11,544 nt of DNA, from the NCBI GenBank assembly GCA_007117405.1, contig SKGP01000088.1, positions 1 to 11,544 on the forward strand, given 5' to 3'. Under the pieces are notes generated by a model that was given only the letters and a program-made list of their open reading frames with translations, had not been told where the DNA came from and ran no database searches. Source of the DNA: Candidatus Woesearchaeota archaeon. Its GTDB lineage: Archaea > Nanobdellota > Nanobdellia > Woesearchaeales > UBA583. Shown in pieces: positions 8,786 to 11,544 of this stretch. Positions within the stretch are counted from its first letter, which is position 1; each line of letters starts with the position of its first letter. A program made the position numbers and the translations under genes.

Positions 8786-8857
8786 TGCACGAACCGGGAT
8801 TCGAACCCAGATCACCGGCTTGGAAGGCCGGGATTCTAGCCGTTGAACTATTCGTGC
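8786..8857 (-). tRNA. tRNA-Gly, anticodon UCC
   Basis: A 72-base cloverleaf on the minus strand. Acceptor stem GCACGAA (8857-8851) pairs fully with TTCGTGC (8793-8787), followed by discriminator A at 8786. The D arm has GTTCAACGGCTAGAAT. Anticodon stem CCGGC/GCCGG encloses loop CTTCCAA, with anticodon TCC complementary to 8822-8824, so it reads GGA and probably GGG. The T arm is CTGGG-TTCGAAT-CCCGG, with a U-G/G-type end pair. There is no intron, and the 3' CCA is not encoded (CTC follows). The usual archaeal glycine-tRNA discriminator A is kept. It lies alone, divergent from metG. Confidence 0.97.
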
Positions 8858-8883
8858 AACTATGTAATAGAAAGTGTAATTGC

Positions 8884-8891
8884 TTTATAAA
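8884..8891 (-). promoter_or_regulatory. TATA box of tRNA-Gly
   Basis: TTTATAAA is centred 30 bases upstream of the tRNA 5' end, which predicts a 4-base leader before RNase P cleavage. Confidence 0.6.
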
Positions 8892-8925
8892 TATTTTTGT
8901 TTTTAAATATTTAGTTTAAATTAGT

Positions 8926-8933
8926 TTTATAAA
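8926..8933 (+). promoter_or_regulatory. TATA box of metG
   Basis: TTTATAAA is centred 26.5 bases before the metG ATG and predicts a leaderless mRNA. It shares the 98-base intergenic region with the divergent tRNA-Gly promoter. Confidence 0.65.
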
Positions 8934-8955
8934 AACTATAATTTTACTTTATTTT

Positions 8956-10983
8956 ATGATTCAAAATAATAAAGATAATAATAAGTTTTACATTACAACT
9001 CCTATTTATTATGCGAGTGGTAATTTGCATCTTGGACATGCTTACACTTCAATAGCATGTGATGTTTTGGCAAGATGGAATAGGAACATAGGAAAATCAG
9101 TTTTTTTTATGACAGGTAGCGATGAACATGGACAAAAAGTTGCAAAAAAAGCAGAAGAAGCAAAATTAAAGCCTAAGGAGTATACTGATAAGATTGTTTC
9201 AGGATTTAAAGACACTATGAATAAACTCAATATTGATTATGATTATTTTATTAGAACTACTGATGAACATCATAAAAAATTTGTTCAAAAAATGCTTCAA
9301 AAGTCTTATGATAATGGTGATATTTTTAAAGCAAAGTATGAAGGTTTGTATTGTGTTGATTGTGAACAATATTACAAAGAAGATGAACTTATAGATGGAA
9401 AGATATGTCATATACATAAAAAGGAAGTTGAGAAAATGTCTGAAGACAATTATTTTTTTGCCCTTTCAAAATATCAAGAGAAACTATTAAACTTTTATGA
9501 AGAAAATCCTAATTTTTTATCACCTAAAACAAAATCTCAAGAAATAATAAACAGAGTTAAAAATGGGTTGCTTGATATAAGTGTATCAAGAAGCAAAAAA
9601 AGTTTAACTTGGGGAATTGATATTCCTTTTGATAATGAACATGTAACATATGTTTGGTTTGATGCTCTTTTTAATTATGTTTCTGGTCTTGAAGTAAATA
9701 AAAAAATGGATTTTTGGCCTGCAGATGTCCATGTAGTAGGAAAAGATATAATGTGGTTTCATAAGGTCTTTTGGCCTGCTTTCTTGATGAGTTGTGGTTA
9801 TGAGATGCCTAAAAAAGTTTTTGCACATGGTTGGTGGACTGTTGATGGTGAAAAAATGGGTAAATCTATGGGAAATGTAATAGACCCTGTTGAAATGTGT
9901 GAAAAATATGGCTCAGACCAATTCAGATATTTTCTTCTTGGTGTTGGAACTTTTGGAGATGATGTTGATTTTTCATTTGAAAAGTTTGCTGAAAAAATAA
10001 ATAATGAATTAAACAATGATTTTGGAAATCTGGTTTCAAGAGTTCATGCTATGACACAAAAATATTTTGATTCTAAAATACCTTTTACAGATAAATTAAC
10101 TCAAGATGAATTGGATTTAATTGAGAAGACAAAGATATATGATGAATTTAATTCTAATATGCAGGAGTTAAAATTTAATCATGCAATTGAAACTTTGCTT
10201 AATTCCATAAGGGAAACAAATGCTTACATAAACAAAGTAGCACCTTGGAAAATTGAGGATAAAGAAAGACTTAAGGCCGTAATTTCAACTCTGGCATATT
10301 GTGTTAGAGCTTTTGCTGAATATTTTGATTGTTTTATGCCAAAGGCTTCAGAAAAGATAAGGATTCAATACAATTTTAAAAAAGAAAATCCACTTTTAAT
10401 TGAGAGATTTAAGAAGGAACATATAATTGGTGAAAAGAATAATATATTTGAAAAAATCAAAATTGAAAAATCTTCAAAAGATAATTTAGAGGAAGAAAAA
10501 GTAAGAGAAGGATTTTCTAAATTGAATTTGAAGGTTGGTAAAATAGTTGAAATTGACAATCACAAAGAAGCTGAAAAACTTTTTGTTGAAAAAATTGATA
10601 TGGGTAATGGAGAAGTAAGACAGATAGTTTCAGGTCTAAAGGATTTTTATAAAAAAGAGGAGTTACTTGGAAAAAAAGTTATTGTTGTTTACAATTTGAA
10701 ACCCGCAAAACTTAGGGGAGAGATTTCTCAGGGGATGATACTTGTTTCTGAAAAAGAAGATGGCACAGATGTTGGAATTTTAACTTCTGATGCTGATGTT
10801 GGGACAAATTTACAGATATCTAAAGACTGTGTTGCTGATAATACTAATCAAATTAAAGTTGATGAATTTTTTAAAATAAAAATGAATTCAGATGGTAAGA
10901 AGTTATTTTATGATGGGAAAGAAATTTTTGCTGGAAAACATAAAATAATAATTGATAGAAACATTAAAGGAAATGTTTGTTAA
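8956..10983 (+). CDS. metG: Methionyl-tRNA synthetase, bacterial type, with C-terminal tRNA-binding OB domain
   Basis: Class I synthetase that charges initiator and elongator tRNA-Met in the cytosol. The 675 residues contain the HIGH motif as HLGH at 25-28 and the KMSKS motif as KMGKS at 300-304. Between them one zinc knuckle has ligands C133, C136, C151 and H154 (CX2C-X14-CX2H), the single-knuckle pattern of Thermus MetRS. Text such as KFYITTPIYYASGNLHLGHAYTS and CVDCEQYYKEDELIDG also resembles bacterial enzymes, whereas archaeal MetRS usually has a longer insert with two cysteine knuckles. An anticodon-binding helical domain follows (about 360-490). From about 520 to the end lies an EMAP-II/Trbp111-like OB domain (LKVGKIVEID, VSGLKDFY, LKPAKLRGEISQGMIL) used for dimerisation and tRNA binding. 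Its base composition matches its neighbours, so any transfer from bacteria is old. The start is set by the leaderless promoter. Confidence 0.97.
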   Translation: MIQNNKDNNKFYITTPIYYASGNLHLGHAYTSIACDVLARWNRNIGKSVFFMTGSDEHGQKVAKKAEEAKLKPKEYTDKIVSGFKDTMNKLNIDYDYFIRTTDEHHKKFVQKMLQKSYDNGDIFKAKYEGLYCVDCEQYYKEDELIDGKICHIHKKEVEKMSEDNYFFALSKYQEKLLNFYEENPNFLSPKTKSQEIINRVKNGLLDISVSRSKKSLTWGIDIPFDNEHVTYVWFDALFNYVSGLEVNKKMDFWPADVHVVGKDIMWFHKVFWPAFLMSCGYEMPKKVFAHGWWTVDGEKMGKSMGNVIDPVEMCEKYGSDQFRYFLLGVGTFGDDVDFSFEKFAEKINNELNNDFGNLVSRVHAMTQKYFDSKIPFTDKLTQDELDLIEKTKIYDEFNSNMQELKFNHAIETLLNSIRETNAYINKVAPWKIEDKERLKAVISTLAYCVRAFAEYFDCFMPKASEKIRIQYNFKKENPLLIERFKKEHIIGEKNNIFEKIKIEKSSKDNLEEEKVREGFSKLNLKVGKIVEIDNHKEAEKLFVEKIDMGNGEVRQIVSGLKDFYKKEELLGKKVIVVYNLKPAKLRGEISQGMILVSEKEDGTDVGILTSDADVGTNLQISKDCVADNTNQIKVDEFFKIKMNSDGKKLFYDGKEIFAGKHKIIIDRNIKGNVC

Positions 10984-10993
10984 CTATATAGTT
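10982..10993. repeat. 12-base perfect palindrome spanning both stop codons
   Basis: AACTATATAGTT reads the same on both strands. It contains the end of the metG TAA and the last base of the convergent gene's TAA, filling the 9-base gap between the two genes. It has no loop as DNA, so it would form only a short RNA hairpin. Confidence 0.5.
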
Positions 10994-11544
10994 TAGCTTA
11001 AATAAATTATTAGCCAAGCCATTGTGAGGCCGTGAGTTATGTTTCCTAAAAGAAATAATAATATTGCTCTTTTGAAACTATAATTTCCTATTGCAAGTGT
11101 ACTAGATAGTATGTCTTTTGGAAGTGGAGAAAATGAAACATATATGTATATGAACATGGAAGTAAATTTTTTTGAATGGCTTTGAAGCCAATGGGTAAAT
11201 TTTTCTATTTTTTCTTTGTATTTAGTTTTTATTGCAACTTCTCTTCCTTTGTATCCCAAATAAAAAAAAGCACTATCTCCTATTGTAAGTCCAATTCCTC
11301 CGATTATTGCAAGAAGAATAGGGTTTGCACCACCTAGTATAAATGTTATGAATAAAGCATAAAATGATGTTGATGTGATTGCTGAAACTCCACCTATTAC
11401 AGCGACAATGAAGATAATTATATAAGTATTTTCGACCCCTATTAGATTAACTATTTTTTCAGGGCCTATTTTATAAAGTGTTAAAATTAGGGAAAATAAA
11501 ATAGTTACAAATAGAATAAAAAGTATTAATCTTTTTTTTTTCAT
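10993..11544 (-). CDS. DedA/VTT-domain-like membrane protein
   Basis: A 183-residue integral membrane protein with about five or six hydrophobic segments: near 6-24, 40-52, 60-86, and two or three after residue 125. GDSAFFYLGYKGR (89-101) matches the GD...Y..GR block of DedA/VTT proteins. A later SFSPLPKDILSSTLAIGNYSFKRAILL matches the PxP...G....F re-entrant region, which ends in conserved charged residues. Known family members act in envelope homeostasis and lipid flipping, but the substrate here cannot be read from sequence. The family usually runs about 190-220 residues, so this is on the short side. The ATG is the last codon of the window (11542-11544). MKKKRLILF is a credible N-terminus, but an earlier start outside the window cannot be excluded. 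Its promoter is not visible. Confidence 0.75.
   Translation of the reverse strand: MKKKRLILFILFVTILFSLILTLYKIGPEKIVNLIGVENTYIIIFIVAVIGGVSAITSTSFYALFITFILGGANPILLAIIGGIGLTIGDSAFFYLGYKGREVAIKTKYKEKIEKFTHWLQSHSKKFTSMFIYIYVSFSPLPKDILSSTLAIGNYSFKRAILLFLLGNITHGLTMAWLIIYLS

Noticed and set aside
9042..10559. Minus-strand open frames within the metG region
   Set aside because: They are reverse-frame shadows of MetRS codons without start signals or recognisable domains.

Overview
The window suggests an AT-rich archaeon of the DPANN type, near Woesearchaeota, Pacearchaeota or Nanoarchaeum. The grounds are a full-length 16S rRNA gene with archaeal signatures but many departures from consensus, an archaea-specific GatD, and archaeal BRE/TATA promoters with no Shine-Dalgarno sites. 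The protein genes are built almost entirely from AT-rich codons, while the rRNA gene is clearly richer in GC. The lineage call is an inference from 16S features and gene style, not from a tree.

Layout. Positions 1-1432 (minus) hold an M17 leucyl aminopeptidase running off the left edge. Positions 1493-3970 (minus) hold a secreted, membrane-anchored protein with terpene-cyclase-like helical repeats. From about 4129 an rRNA promoter drives a solitary 16S rRNA (about 4256-5706) with no 23S rRNA or tRNA-Ala behind it. The 340-base spacer that follows contains a second, degenerate copy of the 16S 3' end inside a small structured unit that could be a separate RNA. Next on the plus strand are gatD (6048-7304) and an ATP-grasp ligase-like gene (to 8698) with a disputed start. 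A minus-strand tRNA-Gly(UCC) (8786-8857) is divergent from a bacterial-type methionyl-tRNA synthetase (8956-10983). A convergent DedA/VTT-like membrane protein (10993-11544) ends the window.

Functionally the window is mostly translation: 16S rRNA, tRNA-Gly, MetRS, and GatD, which helps make Gln-tRNA(Gln). Peptide turnover (PepA) and envelope proteins lie beside it. Genes are transcribed singly. For pepA, gatD and metG a TATA box is centred 25.5-26.5 bases before the start codon, which predicts leaderless mRNAs.

Main points for a second look: (1) the duplicated 16S tail with its own TATA-like box, hairpins and T-tract; (2) an in-frame TAA at codon 7 of the ATP-grasp gene when it is read from its promoter-predicted ATG; (3) substitutions at E. 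coli 16S positions 1400 and 1499 in the decoding region; (4) base-paired compensatory changes in 16S helices 1, 28 and 45 that also defeat standard archaeal primers; (5) a bacterial-type MetRS in an archaeon.
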